DNA from: Jatrophihabitans sp.
Lineage (GTDB): Bacteria; Actinomycetota; Actinomycetes; Mycobacteriales; Jatrophihabitantaceae
Direction: 5' to 3'
DNA: 64,000 nt
Assembly: GCA_036389035.1 (NCBI GenBank)
Contig: DASVQQ010000033.1
Coordinates: 60,878 to 124,877, forward strand
Below the pieces are notes generated by a model that was not told the DNA's origin, searched no databases, and was given only the letters and a program-made list of their open reading frames with translations. Positions 1-8,644 of this stretch are shown here, piece after piece (position 1 is the first letter of the stretch; every line of letters begins with the position of its first letter). A program made the translations under genes and the position numbers.

Positions 1-132
1 GCCGGCGCCGCCGGCTCGCACCTGGAGAACCTGGCGCGCCGGTCGGGCTTCAAGGGTTTCAACCAGACCAACGTCTCGGCCACCATGTTGGCCACCGATC
101 CGCGCGAATACCGGCGCCTAGGACAAGATTGA
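1..132 (+). CDS. C-terminal end of an unidentified protein (partial)
   Basis: The window opens inside an open frame that reads 43 codons and stops with TGA at 130-132; the tail ends in ATDPREYRRLGQD. Its stop lies four bases before the GTG of the FAD/Fe-S dehydrogenase, so the two are probably co-transcribed. I do not recognise the family from this fragment. If the neighbourhood is a lysine/2-oxoadipate catabolic operon, a hydroxyglutarate synthase or a transporter would be candidates, but nothing in the fragment itself shows this. Confidence 0.55.
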   Translation, partial: AGAAGSHLENLARRSGFKGFNQTNVSATMLATDPREYRRLGQD

Positions 133-136
133 GGAC

Positions 137-3046
137 GTGAACCCCGAGACGCTGGCCGCCGAGCTGCGCCGTGCCGGTGTCCCCGACGTCGATGCCAGCA
201 GCCGGCGGCGCGCCGAGTACTCCACCGACGCCTCCAACTACCGGGTGGTTCCCCAGGTGGTGGTGTTTCCGCGGCACGCCGACGAGGTGGCACTGGCACT
301 GCAGGTGGCCGCTCGCACCCAGACGCCGCTGACTGCCCGGGGCGGAGGCACCTCCTGCGCCGGCAACGCCGTCGGGCCGGGCCTGGTGCTGGACTTCTCC
401 CGGCATGTCAACCGGCTGATCGCCCTGGACCCCGAGGCTCGCACCGCCACCGTGGAACCCGGGCTGATCCTGTCCGAGCTGCAGCGGGCCGCGGCCGTGC
501 ACCGGCTGCGCTTCGGCCCGGACCCCTCCACCCAGGCGCGCTGCACCCTCGGCGGGATGATCGCCAACAACGCCTGCGGCCCGCGCGCGCTGGCCTACGG
601 TCGCACCGCCGACAACGTCGAGTCGCTGTCGCTGCTGCTGGCCGACGGGCGCAGCCTGGACACCGGCCCGCTGGCCGCGCTGGCCGACCCGATCGGCGCC
701 CGGCTGGCGGCCCTGACGCAAGCAAACCTGGGCGTGATCCGCACCGAGTTCGGCCGGTTCGGCCGTCAGATCTCGGGCTACTCGATGGAGCACCTGCTGC
801 CCGAGAACGGCGGCAACCTGGCCCGGTTCCTGGCCGGCACCGAGGGCACCCTGGCGATCAGCACGGCGGCCACCGTCCGGCTGGTCGAGCTGGCCCCGGC
901 CACCGCGCTGGCCGTGCTGGCCTATCCGGACATGGCCAGCGCCGCCGACGCGGTGCCGGCCGTGCTGCCGTACCGGCCGCTGGCGCTGGAGGGCATGGAC
1001 GCCCGGCTGGTCGAGGTGCTGCGGAGCCGGCGCGGCCCGGCCGCGGTCCCGCCGCTGCCCGAGGGCGGTGGCTGGCTGTTCGTCGAGACCGGCGGCCAGA
1101 GCCAGGCCGAGGCGGTCGCCGCCGCGGAGCAGGTCGTCCGGGCCGCCGACCCGCTCGCCTCGGCGGTGGTGACCGGCGAGCACGCCCGCCGGCTCTGGCG
1201 GATCCGCGAGGACGGCGCGGGCCTGGGCGGGCGCACCCCGGCCAACGCGCCTGCCTGGCCCGGTTGGGAGGACGCGGCGGTGCCGCCGCAGCGCCTGGGC
1301 GGCTACCTGCGCGAGTTCTTCACCCTGCTGGAGCGGCACCGGATCGACGGGCTGGCCTATGGCCACTTCGGTGACGGTTGCGTGCACGTCCGGCTGGACT
1401 TTCCGCTGGCCGACCGGCCGCCCGCGTTCCGGGAGTTCCTGCTGGAGGCAGCCACCCTGGTGGCCGCGCACGGCGGCTCGATGTCGGGCGAGCACGGCGA
1501 CGGCCGGGCCCGCGGCGAGCTGCTGCCGGCGATGTACTCCGCCGAGGCGATCGGGCTGTTCGCCTCGGTCAAGGCGATCTTCGACCCGGCCAACGTGCTC
1601 AACCCCGGCGTGATCGTGGACCCCGCGCCGGTCGAGGCGGACCTGCGGCTGCCGCTGGCCCGCTCGCTGACCGGCTCGGGTGGCCGCGCGCTCGGTTTCA
1701 GCTACCCGCACGACGGCGGCTCGTTCAGCACGGCGGTGCACCGCTGCGTCGGGGTCGGCAAGTGCCGAGCGGACCTGACCGCCACCGGCGGCGTGATGTG
1801 CCCGTCCTACCTGGCGACGCTGGATGAGACCCACTCGACCAGGGGACGGGCCCGGGTGCTGCAGGAGCTGGCCAACGGCCAGTTGCTGACCGAGGGCTGG
1901 CAGTCGCCGGAGCTGCTGCAGGCGCTGGACCTGTGCCTGGCCTGCAAGGGCTGCGCCTCGGACTGCCCGGCCGGGGTGGACATGGCCACCTACAAGGCCG
2001 AGCTGCTGTTCCAGCGTTACCGCCGCCGGCTCCGGCCGGCCGCGCACTACCTGCTGGGCTGGCTGCCGCGCTGGAGCCGGCTCGCCGCCCGGGCCCCCCG
2101 GCTGGCCAACGCCGCGCTGCGTCCCAAGCCGCTGGCGGCGCTGGCCAAGCGGATCGGCGGCATCGACCGGCGCCGGCCGCTGCCGGCCTTCGCGCCCAGG
2201 ACCTTTCGCGACTGGTTCGCCGAGCACCCGGTCGCGGCCGGCGATCCGGTGCTGCTGTTCGTCGACACCTTCACCAACGCGTTCTCACCGGAGGTGGGGC
2301 AGGCCGCCGTCGAGGTCCTGGAGGCCGCCGGCTGCTCGGTGCGGATTCCGGACTCCCAGGTCTGCTGCGGCCTGACCTGGATCTCGACCGGCCAGCTCGA
2401 CGGCGCTCGCAAGCAGCTGCGCCGCAGCTTCGACGCCCTGGCGCCGGCGCTGGCGCAGGGCCTGCCGGTGGTCGGCCTGGAACCGTCCTGCACCGCGGTG
2501 CTGCGCTCGGACGCGGTGGAGCTGATGGCTGGCGATGACCGGGCCGAGCGGGTGCGGGCCCAGACCCGGACGCTGGCCGAGCTGCTCACCGAGCGCGGCT
2601 GGAGCCCGCCGTCCCTGCACGGCGTCGAGGCCGTGGTGCAGCCGCACTGCCACCAGCACGCCGTGCTGGGCTTCGACGCCGACTCGGCGCTGCTGACCGG
2701 CGCCGGCGCCCAGCTGCAGACGGTGGGCGGCTGCTGCGGCCTGGCCGGCAATTTCGGGGTCGAGCGCGGCCACTACGAGGTGTCGGTGGCGGTCGCCGAG
2801 CAGGCCCTGTTGCCCGCGGTGCGCGGCGCGGGGCCGGATACCGTGGTGCTGGCCGACGGGTTCTCCTGCCGCACCCAGCTCGATCAGCTCAGCCAGCGCA
2901 CCGGCCTGCACCTGGCGCAGCTGCTCGCCGGCCGGTTGCCGAGCCACCCGGCGGGAAGTCCGACCACCGACCCGACGACCACCGACCCGACGACCACCGC
3001 CAGGCCCACCACCGACCGGACGACCACCGACAGGACACAGCCATGA
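137..3046 (+). CDS. FAD-binding and Fe-S D-2-hydroxyacid dehydrogenase (YdiJ-like)
   Basis: A 969-residue flavoprotein with two halves. The N-terminal half is a FAD-linked oxidase of the vanillyl-alcohol-oxidase fold (GGGTSCAGNAVGPGLVLD region, about residues 65-90, and a GSMSGEHGDGRARG segment near 455). The C-terminal half is a ferredoxin-like plus CCG-type segment, with a CxxCxxCxxxCP cluster motif (CLACKGCASDCP, about 600-611) and CCG motifs near 742 and 865. This fused arrangement and length match the YdiJ/D-2-hydroxyglutarate dehydrogenase family, which oxidises D-2-hydroxy acids and passes electrons through Fe-S centres. The GTG at 137 has an AGGA about 12 bases upstream. The last ~30 residues are a Pro/Thr/Asp repeat tail encoded by tandem DNA repeats and not typical of the family. 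The stop overlaps the next start (ATGA). The substrate is inferred from neighbours: 2-hydroxyglutarate or lactate. Confidence 0.85.
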   Translation: MNPETLAAELRRAGVPDVDASSRRRAEYSTDASNYRVVPQVVVFPRHADEVALALQVAARTQTPLTARGGGTSCAGNAVGPGLVLDFSRHVNRLIALDPEARTATVEPGLILSELQRAAAVHRLRFGPDPSTQARCTLGGMIANNACGPRALAYGRTADNVESLSLLLADGRSLDTGPLAALADPIGARLAALTQANLGVIRTEFGRFGRQISGYSMEHLLPENGGNLARFLAGTEGTLAISTAATVRLVELAPATALAVLAYPDMASAADAVPAVLPYRPLALEGMDARLVEVLRSRRGPAAVPPLPEGGGWLFVETGGQSQAEAVAAAEQVVRAADPLASAVVTGEHARRLWRIREDGAGLGGRTPANAPAWPGWEDAAVPPQRLGGYLREFFTLLERHRIDGLAYGHFGDGCVHVRLDFPLADRPPAFREFLLEAATLVAAHGGSMSGEHGDGRARGELLPAMYSAEAIGLFASVKAIFDPANVLNPGVIVDPAPVEADLRLPLARSLTGSGGRALGFSYPHDGGSFSTAVHRCVGVGKCRADLTATGGVMCPSYLATLDETHSTRGRARVLQELANGQLLTEGWQSPELLQALDLCLACKGCASDCPAGVDMATYKAELLFQRYRRRLRPAAHYLLGWLPRWSRLAARAPRLANAALRPKPLAALAKRIGGIDRRRPLPAFAPRTFRDWFAEHPVAAGDPVLLFVDTFTNAFSPEVGQAAVEVLEAAGCSVRIPDSQVCCGLTWISTGQLDGARKQLRRSFDALAPALAQGLPVVGLEPSCTAVLRSDAVELMAGDDRAERVRAQTRTLAELLTERGWSPPSLHGVEAVVQPHCHQHAVLGFDADSALLTGAGAQLQTVGGCCGLAGNFGVERGHYEVSVAVAEQALLPAVRGAGPDTVVLADGFSCRTQLDQLSQRTGLHLAQLLAGRLPSHPAGSPTTDPTTTDPTTTARPTTDRTTTDRTQP

Positions 3047-4137
3047 CGGAAAGCTTCGTCCCACCGCCCTATCCCTATGAGCGCCTGGGTGAGCTGAAGG
3101 CGATCGGGGACCGGCTCGAAGGCGGCGCGATCGATCTGTCGATCGGCACCCCGTGCGACTCGCCGCCGCCGGAGGTGATCGCCGCGCTGGCGGCGGCCGG
3201 CCGCGCCGAGGGCTACCCGCCCTCGATCGGGACCAAGGCGCTGCGGGACGAGGCGGCGGCCTGGATCTCGCGCCGGCTGGGCGCGACAGTGGACGCCGAC
3301 GCCGAAGTGGCCGCCTGCGTCGGAACCAAGGAGTTCGTCGCCTCGGTTCCGCTGTACCTCAGGCTGCGCACGCCTGCCAAGGACACCGTGCTGTACCCGG
3401 CGATCAGTTACCCGACCTACGAGATGGGCGCCATCCTGTCCGGCCAGCGACCCCTGGCCTACCAGCACCTGGACGAGATCGCCGACGCCGACGCCGCCCG
3501 GGCGCTGTGCGTGTGGGTGAACTCGCCCAGCAACCCCACCGGCGAGGTGTCGGAGCTGGCCGAGGCCGCAGCCTGGGGACGCGACCGGGGGATTCCGGTG
3601 CTCTCGGACGAGTGCTACGCCGAGTTCAGCTACTCCGGCGCGCCCAGCACCATCCTGCGCGCCGGAACGGCCGGGGTGCTGGCGCTGCACTCGCTGTCCA
3701 AGCGGGACAACTTCGCCGGGGCCAGGATCGGCTTCTACGCCGGCGACGCCGAGCTGGTGCACTACCTGCGCGAGGTGCGCAAGCACGCCGGCCTGATGGT
3801 CCCCGGCCCGGTGCAGCACGCCGCCACGGTGGCGCTGGCCGACGACGAGCACGTCGAGCGGCAGCGCGAGCGGTACTGGCGCCGGATGCTGCGCCTGTGC
3901 CAGGTGCTGGCCGCCGTCGGGCTACCGGCCAAGATGCCGGACGGCGCGTTCTACCTCTGGCTGCAGGCGCCGGACGGCGACGCCTGGGCGGCGTGCAGGA
4001 TGCTGGCCGAGCGGACCGGCATCGTCGCCTCGCCGGGAGAGTTCTACGGACCGGCGTCCACCGACTATCTCAGGGTGGCCGCGGTGGCGCCGGATGACCG
4101 GATCGAGCTGGCGGCCCGCCGGGTGGGGCTGGCCTGA
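3043..4137 (+). CDS. Fold-type I PLP aminotransferase, DapC-like
   Basis: A 364-residue class I/II aminotransferase. It shows the N-terminal DLSIGTPCDSPPPEV segment, the VNSPSNPTGEV loop that contacts PLP, the DECYAEFSY strand, and SLSKRDNFAGARIGF with the Schiff-base lysine near residue 219. Actinobacterial succinyldiaminopimelate aminotransferase (DapC) is the closest family I recognise. Related enzymes use 2-aminoadipate, which would fit the adjacent lysine-catabolic genes. It overlaps the upstream dehydrogenase gene by four bases (ATGA) and is therefore translationally coupled to it. It converges on the ALDH gene, with a strong hairpin between them. Class assignment is secure; choosing between biosynthetic DapC and a catabolic 2-aminoadipate transaminase is not possible from sequence alone. 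Confidence 0.8.
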   Translation: MTESFVPPPYPYERLGELKAIGDRLEGGAIDLSIGTPCDSPPPEVIAALAAAGRAEGYPPSIGTKALRDEAAAWISRRLGATVDADAEVAACVGTKEFVASVPLYLRLRTPAKDTVLYPAISYPTYEMGAILSGQRPLAYQHLDEIADADAARALCVWVNSPSNPTGEVSELAEAAAWGRDRGIPVLSDECYAEFSYSGAPSTILRAGTAGVLALHSLSKRDNFAGARIGFYAGDAELVHYLREVRKHAGLMVPGPVQHAATVALADDEHVERQRERYWRRMLRLCQVLAAVGLPAKMPDGAFYLWLQAPDGDAWAACRMLAERTGIVASPGEFYGPASTDYLRVAAVAPDDRIELAARRVGLA

Positions 4138-4173
4138 CCAGCGTGCCCAGGGCCTAACCAGCGTGCCTTGGAT

Positions 4174-4215
4174 CGGTATGCCCCCGTTCCACCGAAGCGG
4201 TTCAGGGGCATACCG
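4174..4215. terminator. Bidirectional hairpin between convergent genes
   Basis: CGGTATGCCCC at 4174-4184 is exactly complementary to GGGGCATACCG at 4205-4215, giving an 11-bp perfect stem with a 20-base loop. It lies in the 127-base gap between two converging genes and is symmetric, so it can serve both directions. There is no T-tract, as is usual in high-G+C actinobacteria. Confidence 0.7.
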
Positions 4216-4264
4216 ACCCTCGACAGCAGCCAGGCGGTGACCAGCCGGCCCCGGCTGCGCGGGC

Positions 4265-5803
4265 TCAGCCGAATTGGACGCCCTGTGCCAGCGGCAACTC
4301 GGTCGAGTAGTTGATGGTGTTGGTGGTGCGGCGCATGTAGGCCTTCCAGGAGTCCGAGCCGGCCTCCCGACCGCCGCCGGTCTCCTTCTCGCCGCCGAAC
4401 GCGCCGCCGATCTCGGCGCCGGACGGGCCGATGTTGACGTTGGCGATGCCGCAGTCCGAGCCCGCCGCGGACAGGAAGCGCTCGGCCTCGCGGACGTCGA
4501 GGGTGAAGATCGAGGAGGACAACCCCTGGGCCACGTCGTTCTGCATCGCGATCGCCTCGTCGAAGCTGTCGTAGCTGAGCACGTACATCAGCGGCGCGAA
4601 GGTCTCGGACTTCACGATGTCGCTCTGCCGCGGCATCCTCATGATCGCCGGCTGCACGTAGAAGGACTGCTCGGCCTGCTCGCCCTCGCCCAGTGACACC
4701 CGCTCGCCGCCGACGATCAGCTCGCCGCCGTCGGCCTGGGCCGCGGCCATCGCCTTTCCGAAGCTCTCGTAGGCGCCGCCGTCGATCAGCGGGCCGACCA
4801 GGGTGCCCTCTTCCAGCGGAGAGCCGATCGGCAGGGTGGCGTAGGCCTTCTTGAGGGCCTCGACCAGCTGGTCGGCGATCGAGGAGTGCACGATCACCCG
4901 GCGCAGGCTGGTGCAGCGCTGCCCGGCGGTGCCGGCGGCGGAGAACACGATGGCCCGGACGGTCAGTTCGAGGTCGGCGCTGGGCGCCACGATCGCGGCG
5001 TTGTTGCCGCCGAGTTCGAGCAGCAGCCGGCCGAAGCGGCCGGCCACCCGCGGCGCCACCGCCCGGCCCATCCGGGTCGAGCCGGTCACCGAGACCAGCG
5101 CCACCCGCGGGTCGTCCACCAGCGCCTGGCCGGTGTCGGCGCCGCCGAGGACCAGCTGGGACACCGCCTCCGGCGCCCCGACCCGGCGGGCGGCCTCGGC
5201 CGCCAGGGCCTGGCAGGCCAGCGCGGTGAGCACGGTCTTCTCCGACGGCTTCCAGACCACCGGGTCACCGCAGACCAGCGCCAGGGCCGAGTTCCACGAC
5301 CACACCGCGACCGGGAAGTTGAACGCCGAGATGACGCCGACCACGCCGAGCGGGTGCCACTGCTCCATCATGCGGTGGCCGGGGCGCTCGGTGGCGATGG
5401 TGTTGCCGAACAGCTGCCGGGACAGCCCGACGGCCAGTTCGCAGATGTCGATCATCTCCTGGACCTCGCCGAGGCCCTCGGAGACGATCTTGCCGGCTTC
5501 GATGGACACCAGCGCGCCGAGGTCCTGCTTGTGCTCGCGCAGCAAGTTGCCCAGCTCGCGCACCAGCTGGCCGCGGACCGGGCCGGGCGTCACCCGCCAC
5601 TGCTCGAAGGCCTGCTGGGCGCGGCCGACGATGTCGGCGACCTCCTCGGCGCTGTGCGAGCGCAGCCGGCCCAGCTCGCCGCCGGTGATCGGGGAGTGGC
5701 AGCTGAGGTCGCCGTCAGCGCTGAAGGGGTTGCCGACGCCGAGCCGGGACAGGATGTCGCCGGTGCGAGTGGTCAAGTCGTCGTGAGAGATCATGGCAGT
5801 CAT
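4265..5803 (-). CDS. ALDH7-family L-piperideine-6-carboxylate / 2-aminoadipate-semialdehyde dehydrogenase
   Basis: A 512-residue NAD(P)-dependent aldehyde dehydrogenase of the antiquitin (ALDH7) class, which oxidises 2-aminoadipate-6-semialdehyde to 2-aminoadipate. Visible motifs are the cofactor segment VISAFNFPVAVWSWN with VVWKPSEKT, the general-base loop LELGGNNAAIV (Glu near 263), and the catalytic cysteine in GTAGQRCTSLRR (near 297). The C-terminal GGAFGGEKETGGGREAGSDSWK is typical of this class. Length matches the family. It starts two bases after the stop of the upstream saccharopine/lysine-dehydrogenase-type gene, forming a two-gene operon. That partner makes the semialdehyde, so the pair is a coherent lysine-to-aminoadipate module. 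The pathway assignment is inference; the enzyme class is not. Confidence 0.88.
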   Translation of the reverse strand: MTAMISHDDLTTRTGDILSRLGVGNPFSADGDLSCHSPITGGELGRLRSHSAEEVADIVGRAQQAFEQWRVTPGPVRGQLVRELGNLLREHKQDLGALVSIEAGKIVSEGLGEVQEMIDICELAVGLSRQLFGNTIATERPGHRMMEQWHPLGVVGVISAFNFPVAVWSWNSALALVCGDPVVWKPSEKTVLTALACQALAAEAARRVGAPEAVSQLVLGGADTGQALVDDPRVALVSVTGSTRMGRAVAPRVAGRFGRLLLELGGNNAAIVAPSADLELTVRAIVFSAAGTAGQRCTSLRRVIVHSSIADQLVEALKKAYATLPIGSPLEEGTLVGPLIDGGAYESFGKAMAAAQADGGELIVGGERVSLGEGEQAEQSFYVQPAIMRMPRQSDIVKSETFAPLMYVLSYDSFDEAIAMQNDVAQGLSSSIFTLDVREAERFLSAAGSDCGIANVNIGPSGAEIGGAFGGEKETGGGREAGSDSWKAYMRRTTNTINYSTELPLAQGVQFG

Positions 5804-5805
5804 TT

Positions 5806-6897
5806 TCAGACCTTTCCGAGGTCGCCGAACAGGGCGCCGCTCTTGGTGGACAGCAGGTCGGCGAAGGAGATGTCCTCCTGCTTGACGAAGCCGACCTGCG
5901 GAAGCCGGCCGTCGGCGACCAGCTCGACGACCGCGGCCGCCGAGGCAGCCGTGGTCCAGGAGATGGCGCGCCAGTTGCGGCCGTCGATCGCCAGCGGCTG
6001 GTAGGCCCGGACGTACTGCTTGCGGTACAGCTGGCCGCCGGTGGCTTCGGCGCGGCCCTCGACCGCGGCGTGCAGGTAGACCACGTCGTCATCGACCGGC
6101 GGCTTGGCCTCGACCAGGATCTCGCCGGCCAGCTCGCGGCGCTCGCGCAGCCCCAGCTCGTCGAAGAAGAACCGCATCAGCTCGAAGTGGCCCGGGTAGC
6201 GCATGGTCTTGTAGTCCAGCCGTTGCACCCGGCCGGCGTAGGTGTCGCACATGGTGCCCAGCCCGCCCGAGGTCAGCGAGGCCTCGAGCTCGATGCCACC
6301 GATCACCACCCGCTCGTTCTCGGTCATCGCCGGCACCATCTGCCGGTGCCCGCCGCGCAGCACCTCGCAGTCGTTGAGGTACTCGTTCACCACGCCTTCG
6401 GAGGACCAGTTGAAGGCGTAGCCGAGCAGGCCGGCCGGGTGCCGGGGCAGCGCGCCGACCTTCAGCTCGATCGAGCGGATCTGGTCGAACTGCTTGGCCA
6501 GCCACGAGCCGACGATGCCGATCAGGCCAGGGGCCAGGCCGCACTGCGGCGCGTAGACCGCGCGCGGGTCCTGCGCGGCCAGTTCCAGCACCCGGTTGGT
6601 GGTCGGCACGTCCTCGGTGAGGTCGAAGTAGTGCACGCCGATGTCGTGAGCCGCCTCGGCGACCCCGAGATTCAGGTTGTACGGCAGGCACGACACCACG
6701 GCGTCGGCGCCGGTCAGCGCGGACCGCAGTCCGGCTCCGTCGCGGACGTCGAGCTCCTTGCAGGTGAACGGCAGGTCGCTGCGGGTCCTGGCGTCGAAGG
6801 CGGTGACGGTGAAGCCGGAGTCCGACAGCAGCAGGGCGACCAGTTCGCCGACCTTGCCGAGTCCGACCACTCGAACCTCATTGATCGAGCGTTGCAT
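5806..6897 (-). CDS. Saccharopine dehydrogenase / lysine 6-dehydrogenase family protein
   Basis: About 363 residues from the ATG at 6897, which has AAGGA at proper distance; an upstream in-frame start at 6933 lacks one. It opens with a Rossmann segment (VRVVGLGKVGELVALL) and contains YAPQCGLAPGLIGIVGSWL, LTSGGLGTMCDTYAG and RLDYKTMRYPGHFELM. The last two resemble equivalent stretches of bacterial lysine 6-dehydrogenase, which oxidises L-lysine to the semialdehyde/piperideine-6-carboxylate. A saccharopine dehydrogenase role is the alternative. It is followed after two bases by the ALDH7 gene that would consume its product. It is divergent from a LysR regulator, its likely controller. Confidence 0.8.
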   Translation of the reverse strand: MQRSINEVRVVGLGKVGELVALLLSDSGFTVTAFDARTRSDLPFTCKELDVRDGAGLRSALTGADAVVSCLPYNLNLGVAEAAHDIGVHYFDLTEDVPTTNRVLELAAQDPRAVYAPQCGLAPGLIGIVGSWLAKQFDQIRSIELKVGALPRHPAGLLGYAFNWSSEGVVNEYLNDCEVLRGGHRQMVPAMTENERVVIGGIELEASLTSGGLGTMCDTYAGRVQRLDYKTMRYPGHFELMRFFFDELGLRERRELAGEILVEAKPPVDDDVVYLHAAVEGRAEATGGQLYRKQYVRAYQPLAIDGRNWRAISWTTAASAAAVVELVADGRLPQVGFVKQEDISFADLLSTKSGALFGDLGKV

Positions 6898-6947
6898 GTA
6901 GGGGTGATCCTTCCTTCGACGCCGCTGAACCACGTGCAGCTGCGCTT

Positions 6948-6966
6948 ACGATAGTCTCAGAATCGT
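6948..6966. promoter_or_regulatory. Candidate LysR operator in divergent intergenic region
   Basis: The inverted repeat ACGAT-N9-ATCGT sits in an A+T-richer patch of the 118-base region between the lysine-dehydrogenase-like gene and the divergent lysR gene. LysR proteins commonly bind short interrupted dyads in exactly this position. The arms are only 5 bp, so this is suggestive only. Confidence 0.35.
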
Positions 6967-7015
6967 CATTAGAGAATATGATGGTGGTCCCTAGCGTAGA
7001 GGATGGCCCCCAAGA

Positions 7016-7918
7016 GTGAGCACACCCCTTGATGTCGGCAGGCTGCGACTGCTGCGCGAGGTCGATCTGCGCGGCTCCATCGCCGCCGCGGCCCGCGAGG
7101 TCGGCCTGACGCCCTCGGCGGTGTCCCAGCAGCTGAGCATCCTCGAGCGGGAAGCCGGCACCGCGCTGCTGGACCGCTCGCCGCGCGGAGTGCTGCTCAC
7201 CGGGGCAGGCCAGGCGCTGGTCGTCCGGGCCCGTTCCATCCTGGAGCTGCTGGAGGAGGCCCGCGCCGACCTGGACCGGCTGACCGGTGAGCTGTCCGGG
7301 CATGTCCGGATCGGCACCGTCGCCTCGGCCGCCGCCGCCCTGGTCAGCGAGGCCGCGATCCGGCTGGCGGCCGAGCACGCCGCCCTGGAGCTGACCGTCA
7401 CGGTGGCCGAGCCGGCCCGCAGCATCGATCAGCTGCTCAACGGCGACCTCGACATCGCCGTGGTGGACTTCTACGACGGGGTGCCGGTCGCGGTGCCCGA
7501 CTACCTGATGGCCACCGACCTGTGCACCGAGCCGCTGGTGGTGGTCAGCGCCGTCGGGGCGTTGCCGGGGCTGGGTGAGGTGAAGCTCGCGGCGCTGTCG
7601 GGCGCCAACTGGGTGATGCCGCCGCTGGACGCGGCCTGTGGCCAGGCCGTCCGGTTCGCCTGCCGCGCCGAAGGCTTCGAGCCCCGGGTCCGCTGGGAGA
7701 CCGACGACATGCTGCTGCTGGTGCGGGCCGTGGCGGCCGGCCACGGCATCGCCGTGCTGCCCCGGCTGGCGGTGGCCGACAAGGTCGCCGAGGTCGACAT
7801 CAGGCCGCTGGCCGAGCCGAGCATGAGCCGGCGGCTGCTGGCCCTGACCCGCAGCTCGAGCCAGGAACGCCCGATCATCCGGGCCGCCCTGGAACAGCTG
7901 GTCAAAGCCACCGGCTGA
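7016..7918 (+). CDS. LysR-family transcriptional regulator
   Basis: A 300-residue regulator with an N-terminal winged helix (LRLLREVDLRGSIAAAAREV, then LTPSAVSQQLSILEREAGT, about residues 8-50) and a periplasmic-binding-like effector domain from about residue 90 to the end. The GTG start at 7016 is preceded by a GAGG. It is divergent from the lysine-dehydrogenase/ALDH operon and most likely senses lysine, aminoadipate or a related metabolite; the ligand is inference. The last codons lie inside a 27-bp perfect tandem duplication that extends past the stop. Confidence 0.88.
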   Translation: MSTPLDVGRLRLLREVDLRGSIAAAAREVGLTPSAVSQQLSILEREAGTALLDRSPRGVLLTGAGQALVVRARSILELLEEARADLDRLTGELSGHVRIGTVASAAAALVSEAAIRLAAEHAALELTVTVAEPARSIDQLLNGDLDIAVVDFYDGVPVAVPDYLMATDLCTEPLVVVSAVGALPGLGEVKLAALSGANWVMPPLDAACGQAVRFACRAEGFEPRVRWETDDMLLLVRAVAAGHGIAVLPRLAVADKVAEVDIRPLAEPSMSRRLLALTRSSSQERPIIRAALEQLVKATG

Positions 7919-7949
7919 TCAGAGCTGGTCAAAGCCACCGGCTGATCAG
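7896..7949. repeat. Perfect 27-bp tandem duplication across two convergent stop codons
   Basis: Bases 7896-7922 and 7923-7949 are identical and abut. The first copy carries the TGA of lysR; the second carries, on the other strand, the stop of the O-methyltransferase gene. The duplication has therefore separated two gene ends that would otherwise overlap or abut. Perfect identity suggests a recent replication-slippage event. Confidence 0.9.
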
Positions 7950-8584
7950 CGCTTGGCGGCCACCAGCAACCCGTCGCCCACCGGCAGCAGCACCGGCACC
8001 AGCCGGGGGTCATCGCGCACCGCCCGGCCCAGCTCGCGCAGCGCCACCGTCTCGGCGTCGCGGGCGTTCGGATCGGCCACCCGGTCGTGCCAGAGCGCGT
8101 TGTCGAAGGCCAGCACGCCGCCGCTGCGCAGCAGCCGGACGCCCTGCTCGAAGTACTCGCTGTAACCGGTCTTGTCGGCGTCGACGAACATCAGGTCGTA
8201 GGAGCCGTCGTTGAGCCGGGGCAGCACCTCGGCCGCGGCGCCGTTGATCAGCCGGTACCGGGTGGTGCCGATGCCGGCCTCGCCGAAGGCCTGCCGGGTG
8301 GCCCGCTGGTGCTCGGGCTCGGTGTCGACAGTGGTGAGCACGCCGTCCGGGCGCATGCCGGCCAGCAGCCACAGTCCCGAGACGCCGGCGCCGGTGCCGA
8401 CCTCGACCACGGACTTGGCGCTGACCAGGGTGGCCAGCAGCCGCAGGGTCGCCCCGCCGGCCCGGCCGATCGGGGTGCAGCCGAGTTCGGCGCCCCGGGC
8501 CCGGGCTGCCGCGGTGACTTCGTCCTCGGCCAAGAAGTTCTCGGCGTAGACGAGGCTGGATGAGTTGAGATACGCGTCGGCCAT
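7946..8584 (-). CDS. SAM-dependent O-methyltransferase (Rv1220c-like)
   Basis: A 212-residue class I methyltransferase of the caffeoyl-CoA O-methyltransferase type. SAM motif I is VVEVGTGAGVSGLWLL (about 60-75); TTVDTEPEHQ follows, and the metal/catalytic segment is LMFVDADKTGYSEYF, with FDNALWHDRVAD downstream. Length matches the bacterial family. In mycobacteria the homologue sits immediately upstream of, and divergent from, sigE; here it keeps that orientation but a PLP decarboxylase gene lies between. The physiological methyl acceptor is not known for this group. Confidence 0.88.
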   Translation of the reverse strand: MADAYLNSSSLVYAENFLAEDEVTAAARARGAELGCTPIGRAGGATLRLLATLVSAKSVVEVGTGAGVSGLWLLAGMRPDGVLTTVDTEPEHQRATRQAFGEAGIGTTRYRLINGAAAEVLPRLNDGSYDLMFVDADKTGYSEYFEQGVRLLRSGGVLAFDNALWHDRVADPNARDAETVALRELGRAVRDDPRLVPVLLPVGDGLLVAAKR

Positions 8585-8644
8585 GGCTTCAGACTCTACC
8601 GAGCACCCGAGCCGCTCAGGCCCGGCCGGGCCGAGGCCGAGCGG

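Noticed and set aside
59..2227. 722-codon open frame antisense to the FAD/Fe-S dehydrogenase
   Set aside because: Gln/Arg/Gly-rich shadow produced by third-position G/C bias; no ribosome site or protein-like composition. The opposite strand encodes a complete enzyme.
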